In this document: piece after piece, positions 31,869 through 40,566 of the stretch | How positions within the stretch are numbered: position 1 is the first letter of the stretch | Layout of the letters: each line of letters begins with the position of its first letter | Origin: CAYQTE01 sp964420285 | GTDB lineage: Bacteria; Planctomycetota; Phycisphaerae; Tepidisphaerales; Tepidisphaeraceae | Assembly (NCBI GenBank): GCA_964420285.1 | Contig: CAYQTE010000020.1 | Span: forward strand, 1-64,000 | DNA length: 64,000 nucleotides | Reading direction: 5' to 3' | Notes under the pieces: generated by a model | The model's input: only the letters and a program-made list of their open reading frames with translations | Database searches by the model: none | Told to the model about the DNA's origin: nothing | Made by a program: the position numbers and the translations under genes

Positions 31869-31874
31869 ATTATA
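31869..31874 (-). promoter_or_regulatory. Predicted -10 box for thiG (leaderless-type)
   Basis: On the minus strand ccgcTATAAT is followed by only 6 nt (TCCCCC-type) before the thiG ATG at 31862. The expected transcription start coincides with the start codon, and no ribosome site is possible. Confidence 0.5.
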
Positions 31875-31911
31875 GCGGCTGGCGGCGCGAAGGTGCAGGG
31901 GAGGGATGCGC

Positions 31912-32679
31912 TCAACCGTATCCGCCGCCCGAGCCGGGGATGGGGACTATGGCGCCAAAGCCGCCGGCGCTGTTGCGGCGCAGGCCGGCCAAAACCAGGG
32001 CGCGATACCAGAGCCAACCGAACCGCGCGGGCCGCTGCACCTGGATCACGCCGGCCGGGGCGGTGTCGTCCACGCCCTTGGCGAACATCCGCAGTCCGGC
32101 CTCCTGCCAGCGCAGCAGGACGTGCGCCAAATCCGTTTGCGGCGGGCCGGCCTGGGCCTGGGCAAGTATCACCGTGTCTATGCCGCGCGACAAAACCAAA
32201 TTCGCCGATGGAAAATCCTGCGGGAAAACCCACCAGCGATTATCAAAACGGCCCGGGCTGGGAATCAGCCCGCCGGCGCTGCGATTGGAATCCAGCAGAA
32301 ACACCGGCGGGGCGTCGGCCGGCAATCGCGACAGTAACTCGGTCAGCGGCTGCTCCACTTCATGTAATGCGACGACGATGGGATTGACATCAATCAGCGC
32401 GGAGGAACCGGGCACGCCGTTGTAGAGCGGAACCGGCCGGAACCCATGCTGGGCCATTGCGATTCCGTACCAGATCGCGTCCGCGCCGGGCAGATCGAGC
32501 ACAATGGCCGTGCTGCGCACGTCTGTGGGCGACCAGGCGACATTGAGCGACTGCCACTGGGTGACCTGATTGGGCTCGCCGCCGATGAAGCGCTCGACGG
32601 AAAACAACATGGGTTTGGCCCAGTTCGACCAGATCGAATCCTCAGGCGCCCACAGGCTGTAGAGTTCGGATGGTGTCAT
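31912..32679 (-). CDS. Unknown protein, third gene of the DUF350/GSP-synthase-like operon
   Basis: The 255-residue protein has no signal peptide. It starts MTPSELYSLWAPEDSIWSNW, continues VLDLPGADAIWYGIAMAQHGFRPVPLYNG, cited as VLDLPGADAIWYGI, then PPVFLLDSNRSAGG and WWVFPQDFPSA. Alternating strands and helices suggest an alpha/beta fold. I recognise no family. It overlaps the preceding ATP-grasp gene by 38 nt and so is surely co-translated with it. The C-terminus is Gly-rich (PIPGSGGGYG). Confidence 0.68.
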   Translation of the reverse strand: MTPSELYSLWAPEDSIWSNWAKPMLFSVERFIGGEPNQVTQWQSLNVAWSPTDVRSTAIVLDLPGADAIWYGIAMAQHGFRPVPLYNGVPGSSALIDVNPIVVALHEVEQPLTELLSRLPADAPPVFLLDSNRSAGGLIPSPGRFDNRWWVFPQDFPSANLVLSRGIDTVILAQAQAGPPQTDLAHVLLRWQEAGLRMFAKGVDDTAPAGVIQVQRPARFGWLWYRALVLAGLRRNSAGGFGAIVPIPGSGGGYG

Positions 32680-33940
32680 CGTAATCCGGTTGTTGGGTCA
32701 ATTGGGGCGAAACGGTTTGGGCAATCAGCACGGCCGCATCCTGCGCCAGATGGTCGACCAGCGGCCGACGCGCCAGGCGGCCGTAGGCGCCAATGACGGC
32801 GCCATCGAGCGTGTAAACGCCGATGCACGGGAAGAGATCTCCCGTCGCGGTGGGCATGGGCACGGCCTTGAAGCATTCCTGTGCAACCCACAATCCCGGA
32901 TAGCGGCGGATGGACCGGTTGATCTTGTCGGCTTCCTTGCCCGCGGTTACACCGGGCATCTTGATCATGTCACCCACCCGGCCGAACGCGGGCTTGAAAA
33001 CCACGGATTCGGCCGAAATACCGCGCCGGCCTAGATCGCGCACATCGAAGGTCTTGGGTAATAAAGCCTCCCACGTCGGCAAGTGCAGGGGCAATTCGTT
33101 CCATGTCAATGGAAATCGCTTGCTCTGGGTGAGGATGGTGGAGGCCGGGTTGCATAGGGGTGTCCGCGAGTTTCCCAGCAGATGCCACCACTGGCAGCGA
33201 TACGGCAGGGCGGTGAGCCAATCGGCGGGAAAGAATCGGAAACAAAATGCCACCGGGCCTTTCGCCCAATCGGCAGCCAGAAATGCCGTGCGGTTTTCCC
33301 AGCGAAGATGATCCGGGGCGAGCAGCGCGGTCTTGTGTCCGGCCGCACGGAGGTATCGCTCTAGAAACACCATGACCTGCCGATCGTCGGCAAATGCCGT
33401 GGCATGGGCCAGTGCAATGATGCCGTCACTGGTGGCGGCCGTGCCGATCGCCTGCGCCAGTTTCTCGGTGGGATCGCCGGGGCTGGCCATGCCTCGATAA
33501 TGCCGTGCCATAAGCCGGGTGAAACCGGACGCCTCGTTAAATCCGCCGGGAACATCACTATTGGCTTCGGAGATGCGCCAGCCCTCGGTTGTGAAATGGA
33601 AATCGAACCGAATCAGGCGCAGGTGGCGTGCCGCGTCGGATGCGTTTTCAAGACCGGCCATTCGCCGGCGCAGTGTCCATGGCAGGCCGAGGCTTTTCCA
33701 TAAGTGCGGCCTTTGCAGAATGGCGGTTTCGGCGGCGAATGTCTCTCGCGCCAGCTTCTCCGAAAGAGAAACCAGCTCGCTCCACGCCTGGCTGGAGAGT
33801 ACCACCGGCTGCGGCGATAGCGTGCAGACATCTTCAACCTGCGGATCCCACTTGCAGCACTGGAAAATGGCGGCGCGTTTGACCTGCGCATATTCGCGGG
33901 CGCCCAGCGGGTCAACACTTTGCCACGGCGATTTCATCAC
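32642..33940 (-). CDS. Glutathionylspermidine-synthase-like ATP-grasp ligase
   Basis: The 432-residue protein carries the preATP-grasp/ATP-grasp fold of the GSP_synth family (YgiC/YjfC type): RLIRFDFHFTTEGWRISEAN with SDVPGGFNEASGF, VFKPAFGRVGDMI (ATP-binding lysine), ... LWVAQECFKAVPMP and FPCIGVYTLDGAVIGAYGRL. Such proteins are predicted to form amide bonds between an acid and an amine, but E. coli YgiC/YjfC have no settled substrate and lack the amidase half of GspS. It has an ATGA overlap with the DUF350 gene upstream. Confidence 0.88.
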   Translation of the reverse strand: MMKSPWQSVDPLGAREYAQVKRAAIFQCCKWDPQVEDVCTLSPQPVVLSSQAWSELVSLSEKLARETFAAETAILQRPHLWKSLGLPWTLRRRMAGLENASDAARHLRLIRFDFHFTTEGWRISEANSDVPGGFNEASGFTRLMARHYRGMASPGDPTEKLAQAIGTAATSDGIIALAHATAFADDRQVMVFLERYLRAAGHKTALLAPDHLRWENRTAFLAADWAKGPVAFCFRFFPADWLTALPYRCQWWHLLGNSRTPLCNPASTILTQSKRFPLTWNELPLHLPTWEALLPKTFDVRDLGRRGISAESVVFKPAFGRVGDMIKMPGVTAGKEADKINRSIRRYPGLWVAQECFKAVPMPTATGDLFPCIGVYTLDGAVIGAYGRLARRPLVDHLAQDAAVLIAQTVSPQLTQQPDYDDTIRTLQPVGA

Positions 33941-34734
33941 CAGTGCCCCTGCATCTTCACTTCGCCGATACCCGCGGCGACAAGCACCAGGAACGGCACA
34001 AGCCCGAATATCACGCGATCGGGAACCGGCCGGTTGGGCGTCGGACGGCTGATCACGTCCAGCAATACCGTCAATCCCCAGACAACAAGCACCGGCCAGC
34101 CGCGCAAAATGAAATCGCTGACGGTCTGGTCAGCCGAATGCCAGTCGCCCGCCACGGCGCGGCCGAGGATCAGCCCCGAGGCGATGAAGAACCCCGCGGT
34201 TCGCCAGCCGGAGGCGGCATCGCGGTCGATCGTGATAGCTTCAATCACATCCGTGACTGAATTGTCGATGAGCCAAAGGACCAGCGGAACGGCCGTCGCC
34301 AGCAGGCCGCAAAAGACGACCACCCACCACCCCGGCCCGTTCCCGATATTCGCCCCGGCAAAGCCCAGAGTGACCCCGAGCAATCCACCACCAACAGCCA
34401 GGGCGGCGGCGGCGTTGCTGCGTTCCAGGGCGTCGTCGCGGCAGCTCAGGCCAAGATAGGGCAGTATTCGATTCCAGATTCCCGTCCACGCAAGCCACAT
34501 GACCATGTAGAAGAACATGTAGACTGGGTTGTTGCTTACATCGTGCGAAGCGAATTGGGCCAGGACAAGGAACATTGCTACCCCCGACAGCGGCGGCACG
34601 AGCCACACCAGGAGCTGCGCCGCCGGCCGGCGCGAAAGCGGATTGAGAAACAACAACCCCGCCAGCCATTGCTTCCAGCCCCAGACGCCGATGAAGACGC
34701 AGGCAATCAGAGCAAACATTTCGTCGCCGGACAT
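33937..34734 (-). CDS. DUF350 membrane protein (YjfL-like)
   Basis: The 265-residue protein has about seven membrane helices. The second half matches DUF350: ERSNAAAALAVGGGLLGVTL, LLATAVPLVLWLIDN, then AITIDRDAASGWRTAGFFIA and SGLILGRAVAGDW. The paired N-A-A-x-A and R-D-A-A-x-G helix starts are the signature. In enterobacteria the DUF350 gene yjfL is likewise beside a GSP-synthase-like gene. The ATG at 34734 is preferred; the upstream extension is not hydrophobic. It is the first gene of the triad. Confidence 0.8.
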   Translation of the reverse strand: MSGDEMFALIACVFIGVWGWKQWLAGLLFLNPLSRRPAAQLLVWLVPPLSGVAMFLVLAQFASHDVSNNPVYMFFYMVMWLAWTGIWNRILPYLGLSCRDDALERSNAAAALAVGGGLLGVTLGFAGANIGNGPGWWVVVFCGLLATAVPLVLWLIDNSVTDVIEAITIDRDAASGWRTAGFFIASGLILGRAVAGDWHSADQTVSDFILRGWPVLVVWGLTVLLDVISRPTPNRPVPDRVIFGLVPFLVLVAAGIGEVKMQGHW

Positions 34735-34836
34735 GAAGCTAAAGGATAATAACTCCGTACCGCAACTCAAGGGCGGAGGTCGGGCGCCGATGCCTGGGAA
34801 TGCAGGATCGAGATGAGGCAATGATGAGGATGGCGC

Positions 34837-36279
34837 TCAATTCGCCAATTCGAGGCAAATGACCGATGCGATGGGGTCGGGGGCGGTCTTGGGGAGAAAG
34901 ATGTCGATGGCCCTCTGGGTTGACCGCGCGCCGATCGGCAGCGGGGCGCGAGTCGGGTCGGACAGGAGATAAACTTTGGCAGGCGCGGTCTCTGGGGCGG
35001 GGATAGTGAAGATTCCGTCGGCCGGCCATTGGAAAATCGTGATGTAGACCTTGCCCGGTTTGGTCGTGGCGCGCCAGTCCCAAACGACCGGCGCCGTGGC
35101 TGGGCCGCGGCCTCGGCCCCGGGCGGGGGCGGTTGTCGTGGTGGCGGGGCTTCGGGCGGGGAAGGGGTTGGGGCCGGTGCCGTAGATCGCTTCGCCGTTG
35201 ACCGCCAGCCATTTGCCCATGGCGGCGAGGCGATCGACCTCCGGCTGGGGGATGATTCCTTCGGCTGTGGGGCCGACGTTCAGGAGATAATTGCCGCCCT
35301 TGCTGGCGCAATCGACGAGGTTGCGGATCAGCGTCTGCGGGGATTTGAAGTTGGCGTCCGTGGATTTGTAACCCCAGGTGTCGTTGATGGTCATGCAGGA
35401 TTCCCAATCACGGCCGCCGGGGTAGCCGTTGGCGGGAATGGTCTGCTCGGGCGTTTCGGTATCGCCGATGAACGCGCCGGGAGTCTTGGTGTTCATCAGG
35501 CGGTTGTTGGTGATGATGTTGGGCTGGAGTTTGAGCAGATCGTGCAGACGAGTGGCCTCGTCGAGCGTGATGTCGCCGGGAGTGTCCCACCAGAGAACAT
35601 CCGGCTGGATGTTGGTCAGAAGCTCGCGTACCTGCGGGATGGCGACGCTGTTGACGTAGTCGTCAAAAGAGCCGTTCTGGGCGGGATCCCAATGCGTGCC
35701 GTTGGTCCTCCCAGTGCCCGTGCCGCCGTAGGCATAGCCGCCGGGATGATGCCAGTCCTGCGATTGCGAATAATAAACGCCGAAGTGAAGTCCCCATTTG
35801 CGTGCGGCGACGGAGAGTTCCTTGATGACATCGCGCTTGAAGGGCGTGGCATCGACGATGTTGTACGGATCGGCCGACTTGAACATGGCAAAGCCGTCGT
35901 GGTGTTTGGCGGTGATGACGATGTATTTCATGCCGGCCGCCTTGGCGGTAGCGACGAACGTATCGGCGTTGAACTGGACAGGGTTGAATTGCGTGGCGAA
36001 TTTGGCGTAATCGGCCACGGGGATCGAGGCGTTATTCATGATCCACTCGCCGATGGAAGGGATATTGCGGCCGTTGTAGACGCCGGCGGGAACGGAATAG
36101 ATGCCCCAGTGGATGAACATGCCGAAGCGGGCGTCTCGCCACCATGCCATGCGGGCGTCTTTTTGTTCCTTGGTCTCGGCCGGTGCGGTGGTGGGATCGG
36201 CGGCGCGAGCGGCAGCGGGGCTCCATGCGGCGGCGACCAGGGCCACGGCGCAGATGTACAGGGCGAGTTTCTCGAACAT
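34837..36279 (-). CDS. Secreted alpha-L-fucosidase, GH29
   Basis: The 480-residue exoglycosidase removes alpha-linked L-fucose. The signal peptide is residues 1 to about 26 (ICAVALVAAAWSPAAARA). GH29 signatures: WWRDARFGMFIHWGIYSVPAG, KYIVITAKHHDGFAMF, WGLHFGVYYSQSQDWH, the nucleophile Asp in QPDVLWWDTPGD, and NGGNYLLNVGP-like GGNYLLNVGPTAEG. A Thr/Arg/Gly-rich insert lies near residues 385-400. A GGAGACC site precedes the ATG at 36279. It points to use of fucose-rich polysaccharides such as algal fucoidan. Confidence 0.94.
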   Translation of the reverse strand: MFEKLALYICAVALVAAAWSPAAARAADPTTAPAETKEQKDARMAWWRDARFGMFIHWGIYSVPAGVYNGRNIPSIGEWIMNNASIPVADYAKFATQFNPVQFNADTFVATAKAAGMKYIVITAKHHDGFAMFKSADPYNIVDATPFKRDVIKELSVAARKWGLHFGVYYSQSQDWHHPGGYAYGGTGTGRTNGTHWDPAQNGSFDDYVNSVAIPQVRELLTNIQPDVLWWDTPGDITLDEATRLHDLLKLQPNIITNNRLMNTKTPGAFIGDTETPEQTIPANGYPGGRDWESCMTINDTWGYKSTDANFKSPQTLIRNLVDCASKGGNYLLNVGPTAEGIIPQPEVDRLAAMGKWLAVNGEAIYGTGPNPFPARSPATTTTAPARGRGRGPATAPVVWDWRATTKPGKVYITIFQWPADGIFTIPAPETAPAKVYLLSDPTRAPLPIGARSTQRAIDIFLPKTAPDPIASVICLELAN

Positions 36280-36577
36280 GATGGTCTCCTTCGACGTTTG
36301 ACGTGCATGGACATCGTACCTTGTGGAAGGGGTGTTGTAACGGCGCGCCCATTCGCATTGACAATAAAATTGCCTCCGGCTACGTTTTGACCATCCACTT
36401 GGCGCCATCGCGCGGCATTGCATGCCTGTTCGGTGGCGGTGGCTCGGGGCGTGGCGGCCCTGATGGTCGGGAACCCAGCATTGTTCGATGGGCGGCGCAA
36501 GGCTGTCGGCCAATGCCGTGCTCCCGGCCGGTTTGGAATTGGCGGCATATTCCGCCGTCCTTTCTTCGAGTGACCGC
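36280..36577. other. Divergent intergenic region, fucosidase and rnc
   Basis: A possible promoter toward rnc has TTGACA at 36358-36363 and a weak TACGTT at 36381-36386 with 17-nt spacing. If translation of rnc begins at the ATG at 36488, the region ends there. Nothing else is recognised. Confidence 0.35.
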
Positions 36578-37324
36578 GTGAGTCCGGAAACCCAAGCCCG
36601 TGCCGAGCAAGTCCTCGGGCACATCTTCACCAATCCGGCGCTCCTCAAGGAGTCGCTCACCCATGCCTCGGTCGCGGACAACCGTCTCAACAGCAACGAG
36701 CGCATGGAGTTCCTCGGCGATGCCGTCCTGGACGTGATCATCTGCGAAGCCCTCTATCGCCGGTTCCCGCAGTTCCTCGAAGGGGATCTGACCAAGATCA
36801 AGTCGGCCGTCGTCTCGCGGAAAACCTGCGCCGAGGTCTCCATCGAGATCGGTCTGATTGATCTGCTGATCATCGGCAAGGGGATCAGTTCGCGCGAGCC
36901 GATGCCGATGTCGCTGGCGGCGGCGGTGTACGAATCGCTGGTAGCCGCGCTCTATCTGGACGGCGGATTCGAGGTGGTCAAGGGATTCGTGCTGCGGACC
37001 ATGTCCCCCAAGATCGAAGAGATCGCCTCAAACACGCATCAGCACAATTACAAGGCCGTCTTGCAGCAACACGCACAAAAAGCGCTGGCCGCGACCCCGA
37101 TCTACGAGCTTCTGGACGAAAAAGGCCCCGATCACAGCAAATGCTTCGAGGTGTGCGTGGCAATTGACGGCCGGCGGTTCCCCAGCGCCTGGGGCCCCAA
37201 CAAAAAGACCGCCGAGCAAAAGGCCGCCCTGCTGGCTTTGGAAGAAATGGGCGTGCTGGACGCCAAAGAGGTCGATCAGGCGATCGACCAGATCGGCGAT
37301 GAGATTCCCGACGAACGAGCATGA
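36578..37324 (+). CDS. rnc: Ribonuclease III
   Basis: RNase III cleaves double-stranded RNA in rRNA maturation and antisense regulation. Residues 1-155 hold the catalytic domain with LLKESLTHASVADNRLNSNERMEFLGDAVLD split here as LTHASVADN and NERMEFLGDAVLDVI, plus AAAVYESLVAALYLDGG. A C-terminal double-stranded-RNA-binding domain covers about 160-230 (NYKAVLQQHAQ, KKTAEQKAALLALEEM). The GTG at 36578 begins near the usual family start; an in-frame ATG at 36488 adds 30 unconserved residues. The start is uncertain. Confidence 0.94.
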   Translation: MSPETQARAEQVLGHIFTNPALLKESLTHASVADNRLNSNERMEFLGDAVLDVIICEALYRRFPQFLEGDLTKIKSAVVSRKTCAEVSIEIGLIDLLIIGKGISSREPMPMSLAAAVYESLVAALYLDGGFEVVKGFVLRTMSPKIEEIASNTHQHNYKAVLQQHAQKALAATPIYELLDEKGPDHSKCFEVCVAIDGRRFPSAWGPNKKTAEQKAALLALEEMGVLDAKEVDQAIDQIGDEIPDERA

Positions 37325-37341
37325 CCAGGAGGGTCGCTCTT

Positions 37342-37710
37342 ATGAGCCTGCCGATTTCCTACGCCGCGCCGCACCATATCCCGGTAACTACGACATTCAC
37401 CATCGACGGCTATCGCATCGTGCGCTATCTGGGCGTGGTGCGCGGCCTGACCGTCCGTTCGCCGACCATCGCACAGGGCATCCTCGGCGGGCTGAAGTCG
37501 ATTATCGGCGGCCAGATCGGCTCGTTCACTGAAATGTGCGAACAGACGCGCCAAACGGCGTTCAATCTCCTCATCGACCACGCCGAGTCGATCGGCGCCA
37601 ATGCCATCGTCGGCGTACGTTTCGACGCGTCCGAGATCGGTGGGAAAATGGCGGCCACCGAAGTCCTTTGCTATGGAACGGCCGTCGTCATCGAACCAAT
37701 TCCCGGTTAA
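37342..37710 (+). CDS. UPF0145/YbjQ-family protein
   Basis: The 122-residue protein has the YbjQ pattern: GYRIVRYLGVVRGLTVRS, GGLKSIIGGQIGSFTEMCEQ, RQTAFNLLIDHAESIGANAI (in parts) and VGVRFDASEIGGKMAATEVLCYGTAVVIE. It forms ring-like oligomers in known structures, and the function is unknown. The ATG at 37342 is preferred because CAGGAGGGT lies 10 nt upstream; an ATG at 37321 overlapping the rnc stop has no ribosome site. Confidence 0.88.
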   Translation: MSLPISYAAPHHIPVTTTFTIDGYRIVRYLGVVRGLTVRSPTIAQGILGGLKSIIGGQIGSFTEMCEQTRQTAFNLLIDHAESIGANAIVGVRFDASEIGGKMAATEVLCYGTAVVIEPIPG

Positions 37711-37811
37711 ATCTGTCTTGCAGAGATTTTCCGGGAACTTTTGGTGACCGAGCGCGTCAAAACGAAAAGCGGGTGTGCCGCCCCGATCATTTTGCATAGG
37801 AGTCATCCATC

Positions 37812-38783
37812 ATGTCCTGGATCAAAAAGAGCCTTTTCGGTTTTGCCATGTGCGCCGTGAGCGCCGCCGTTCTTGCCCAGACCACCGCACCGACCACCAT
37901 GCCCAAGGACGCCGGACCGCTGACGGTTTCTGCCACGGCGAGTGTCACTACCGTGCATCCCGGCGATGCGCTCAAATTTGATGTGACGATCAAGAACGTC
38001 AGCAACGCCGAGCAGAAGATCGACGTGCCCAACATCGTCTGGGCGGCGGGAACCGATGTTCCACAGATCACGATTCCCGGCTGGCCGGCTGGGGCTGGGA
38101 TTGGCCCGGCGGTGACGTTCAGGTCGGTGGCGATTGCCGCCGGCGACACGTTCAAAAATACCTGGAACGCCAACGTGTCGGCGACGGCGGTGCCGGGAGA
38201 TGTTGCACTGCGCGTGGGCGTGCCGCTGCATCGCGGCGGCGACAAGACCTGGTCGGAGCCGCTGACCATCAAGATCGTCGCCAAGGAAGCGCCGGTGGCC
38301 GTGGACAATCCGCTTTACAACGCCTGGAAAGGTCAGGAGAAGAAGGCCGTGACCTTCACGCGAGAGGAGACGATTTCCGGCGGTGCGCCGATCCGGGGCG
38401 GAGGCGCGCGAGCCGCCAACCAGACGACGGTCACCGAAACCTGCACCAAGATCACCGATCAGCAGGCCGAGATCGAGGTGAAGGTGGGTGATGCGGCCGC
38501 GGAGACGCTTATCGTTCCCGCCAAGTTGTTGCCTGATAATCCGGAACTGCCCAAGCCCGCCGGAACGGAAGATGTGAAGATCGGGGACAAGACCTATTCC
38601 TGCAAGAAATACACGTACTACACGAGTTCCAAGGCCGAGATGGGCCGCGACGGCCAGGGGCTTCGCGGCCGGGCCACGGTGTGGGTGGCCGATGGCATCC
38701 CCGGCGGCATCGTGCAGCGCGACATCTCGCTGACGATTCGCGTCTCGTACAACATGACCGACACGCTTGTGCCGGCGAAATGA
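37812..38783 (+). CDS. Secreted protein with beta-sandwich N-terminal domain
   Basis: The 323-residue protein has a signal peptide (MSWIKKSLFGFAMCAVSAAVLA). Residues about 38-145 resemble an Ig-like/CARDB-type domain (VTTVHPGDALKFDVTIKN, then WNANVSATAVPGD). The C-terminal half (VTFTREETISGG, then GDKTYSCKKYTYYTSS) carries a single CKK. No enzyme motif is visible. A GATTTT... spacer and TAGGAG ribosome site precede. Function unknown; it may be a surface or lipid-linked protein. Confidence 0.72.
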   Translation: MSWIKKSLFGFAMCAVSAAVLAQTTAPTTMPKDAGPLTVSATASVTTVHPGDALKFDVTIKNVSNAEQKIDVPNIVWAAGTDVPQITIPGWPAGAGIGPAVTFRSVAIAAGDTFKNTWNANVSATAVPGDVALRVGVPLHRGGDKTWSEPLTIKIVAKEAPVAVDNPLYNAWKGQEKKAVTFTREETISGGAPIRGGGARAANQTTVTETCTKITDQQAEIEVKVGDAAAETLIVPAKLLPDNPELPKPAGTEDVKIGDKTYSCKKYTYYTSSKAEMGRDGQGLRGRATVWVADGIPGGIVQRDISLTIRVSYNMTDTLVPAK

Positions 38784-38832
38784 CGGCCGCCCTGTTTTCA
38801 TCCGGCCTTTCCCCGGCTAGATTGCCGGTTCG

Positions 38833-39651
38833 ATGCCGGGTTCAACCAACCACAGCGCGCCGGTCGGCATTCGCATCAACGGCGTGGCGCGCGTGTTCGA
38901 CGGGACAGTTCGCGTTCTGGAAGGGATCGACCTGACCGTCCCGGCCGGCCAATTCCTGGCGATCCTCGGCCCCAGCGGCTGCGGGAAATCGACGCTTCTT
39001 CGCCTGATCGCCGGGCTCGACGGACCGGACAGAGGAACGATCGAACTGGATGACGCAGTGCCGCGCGAGCCGGTTGAATCCACCGCGCACGATCACGCGC
39101 CCATCTCCTATGTCTTTCAGGATGCCCAACTTCTCCCCTGGCGAACGGTGCTGCAAAATGTGGAGTTGCCCCTGGAATTGGCGGGGCGCAATCGGACCGC
39201 GCGACGCGAATTGGCCCGGGCCGCCCTGCATCGCGTGGGGCTGGGCGACGCGGTCGATCGCTATCCCGCGCAACTCTCCGGCGGGATGAAGATGCGCGTG
39301 TCGCTGGCGCGGGCGCTGGTGACCCGGCCGAGATTGCTGCTGCTCGACGAGCCGTTCGCGGCGCTGGATGAGATCACCCGCCAGAAGCTTGACGATCAAC
39401 TGCGGGACTTGTGGCGGGCGATGGGATTGACCGTCGTGTTCGTCACCCATTCGACCATCGAAGCCGCATTCCTGGCCCAGCGCGCCATCGTGATGTCGCC
39501 GCGCCCGGGGCGCATCGTTCTGGACACGCCGATTGCATTGCCGATCGAGCGGGGGAACGCGATCCGCTCGACGGCCGAATTCGCCGCGGCCGGCCGGCTG
39601 TTGTACGCGGCCTTGGAACAAGGCGAATCCGCCGCGGAGGCCCGGCCATGA
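38833..39651 (+). CDS. ABC transporter ATPase, nitrate/sulfonate/taurine type
   Basis: The 272-residue ATPase of the TauB/SsuB/NrtD group. Walker A GPSGCGKST, Q-loop YVFQDAQLLPWRTV (the PWRTV/PWxT signature of this group), signature LSGGMKMRVSLARALV, Walker B LLLDEPFAALDE and H-loop VTHSTIEA are intact. It overlaps the permease gene by 4 bp (ATGA). No substrate-binding protein is nearby. Confidence 0.9.
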   Translation: MPGSTNHSAPVGIRINGVARVFDGTVRVLEGIDLTVPAGQFLAILGPSGCGKSTLLRLIAGLDGPDRGTIELDDAVPREPVESTAHDHAPISYVFQDAQLLPWRTVLQNVELPLELAGRNRTARRELARAALHRVGLGDAVDRYPAQLSGGMKMRVSLARALVTRPRLLLLDEPFAALDEITRQKLDDQLRDLWRAMGLTVVFVTHSTIEAAFLAQRAIVMSPRPGRIVLDTPIALPIERGNAIRSTAEFAAAGRLLYAALEQGESAAEARP

Positions 39652-40478
39652 GTGCGTCGCGACCGGCCCGTGCCGGCCAAAAACCCCGCGATCGCGGCCG
39701 TGATTCGCTGGCGGCGCGGGTTGTTCCTCCCGTCACGGTCTTCATTGTCGTTGCACTGGTGGCCGAGTTGCTGATCCGCCTCCTGCACGTGCCGGAGTAT
39801 CTGTTGCCGTTGCCCAGCAAGGTCTTTTCCACCATGGCCGCTCGGCGCCAGGAACTGGCCGTTTCGCTTTGGACGACCGCCAAGGCGGCGCTGATCGGAT
39901 TCAGCGCCAGCGCCATCCTCGGGATGCTGGCGGCGATCGTGTTATCGAGCAGCCGGCTGGTTCGCCGGGCCATTTATCCTTACACGATCTTCTTTCAGAC
40001 CGTGCCGCTGGTGGCGGTTGCACCGCTGCTGATCATCTGGTTCGACCCCGGCCTGCAAAGCGTCTCGATGTCGGCCTTCATCGTGTCGGTCTTTCCGGTC
40101 ATCGCCAACACGCTGGACGGACTGCTCTCGACCGATCCCGCCCTGGTCGATCTGTTCCACCTCTACCGCGCCGGCCCGATCGCGCGGCTGTGGAAACTGC
40201 GCCTCCCGGCCGCCGTTCCGCAGATCATCACCGGCCTGCGCGTCGCCAGCGGCCTGGCGGTGATTGGCACGGTGGTTGGCGAGTTTCTCGTCGGCACTCT
40301 GGGCACCAGCGAGGGCCTGGGCGTGAAAATCTACGGCGCTGTCAAGTACGGCAATCTCGACATCGTCTTCGCGTCGGTGCTTGCGGCGTCATTGCTCGGC
40401 CTGGTCCTGTTCGCCGCCGTCGGCGGTTTGGGCAGACTTCTCCTTCGCCACTGGCACGCCTCGCAGCGGGCGCAATAG
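39648..40478 (+). CDS. ABC transporter permease, nitrate/sulfonate/taurine type
   Basis: The 276-residue permease has six helices. SSuC/TauC features: LPLPSKVFSTMAARRQELAV (entry), PYTIFFQTVPLVAVAPLLIIWFDPG, and the EAA loop in LFHLYRAGPIARLWKLRLPAAVPQIITGLR, here abbreviated. The substrate is not predictable without the binding protein, which may be encoded elsewhere. Confidence 0.9.
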   Translation: MSASRPARAGQKPRDRGRDSLAARVVPPVTVFIVVALVAELLIRLLHVPEYLLPLPSKVFSTMAARRQELAVSLWTTAKAALIGFSASAILGMLAAIVLSSSRLVRRAIYPYTIFFQTVPLVAVAPLLIIWFDPGLQSVSMSAFIVSVFPVIANTLDGLLSTDPALVDLFHLYRAGPIARLWKLRLPAAVPQIITGLRVASGLAVIGTVVGEFLVGTLGTSEGLGVKIYGAVKYGNLDIVFASVLAASLLGLVLFAAVGGLGRLLLRHWHASQRAQ

Positions 40479-40566
40479 GGCTTGGAAAATCAAGGCGAAC
40501 GGCGCGGGTATAAACATGATGACGTGATCCAGGCCGGCGTGGTCACGGCGGCCGCAGAGCCGCGGC

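Noticed and set aside
31863..31911. TPP riboswitch upstream of thiG
   Set aside because: The gap to the previous gene is only 49 bases and starts with a -10 box; there is no room for the riboswitch fold.
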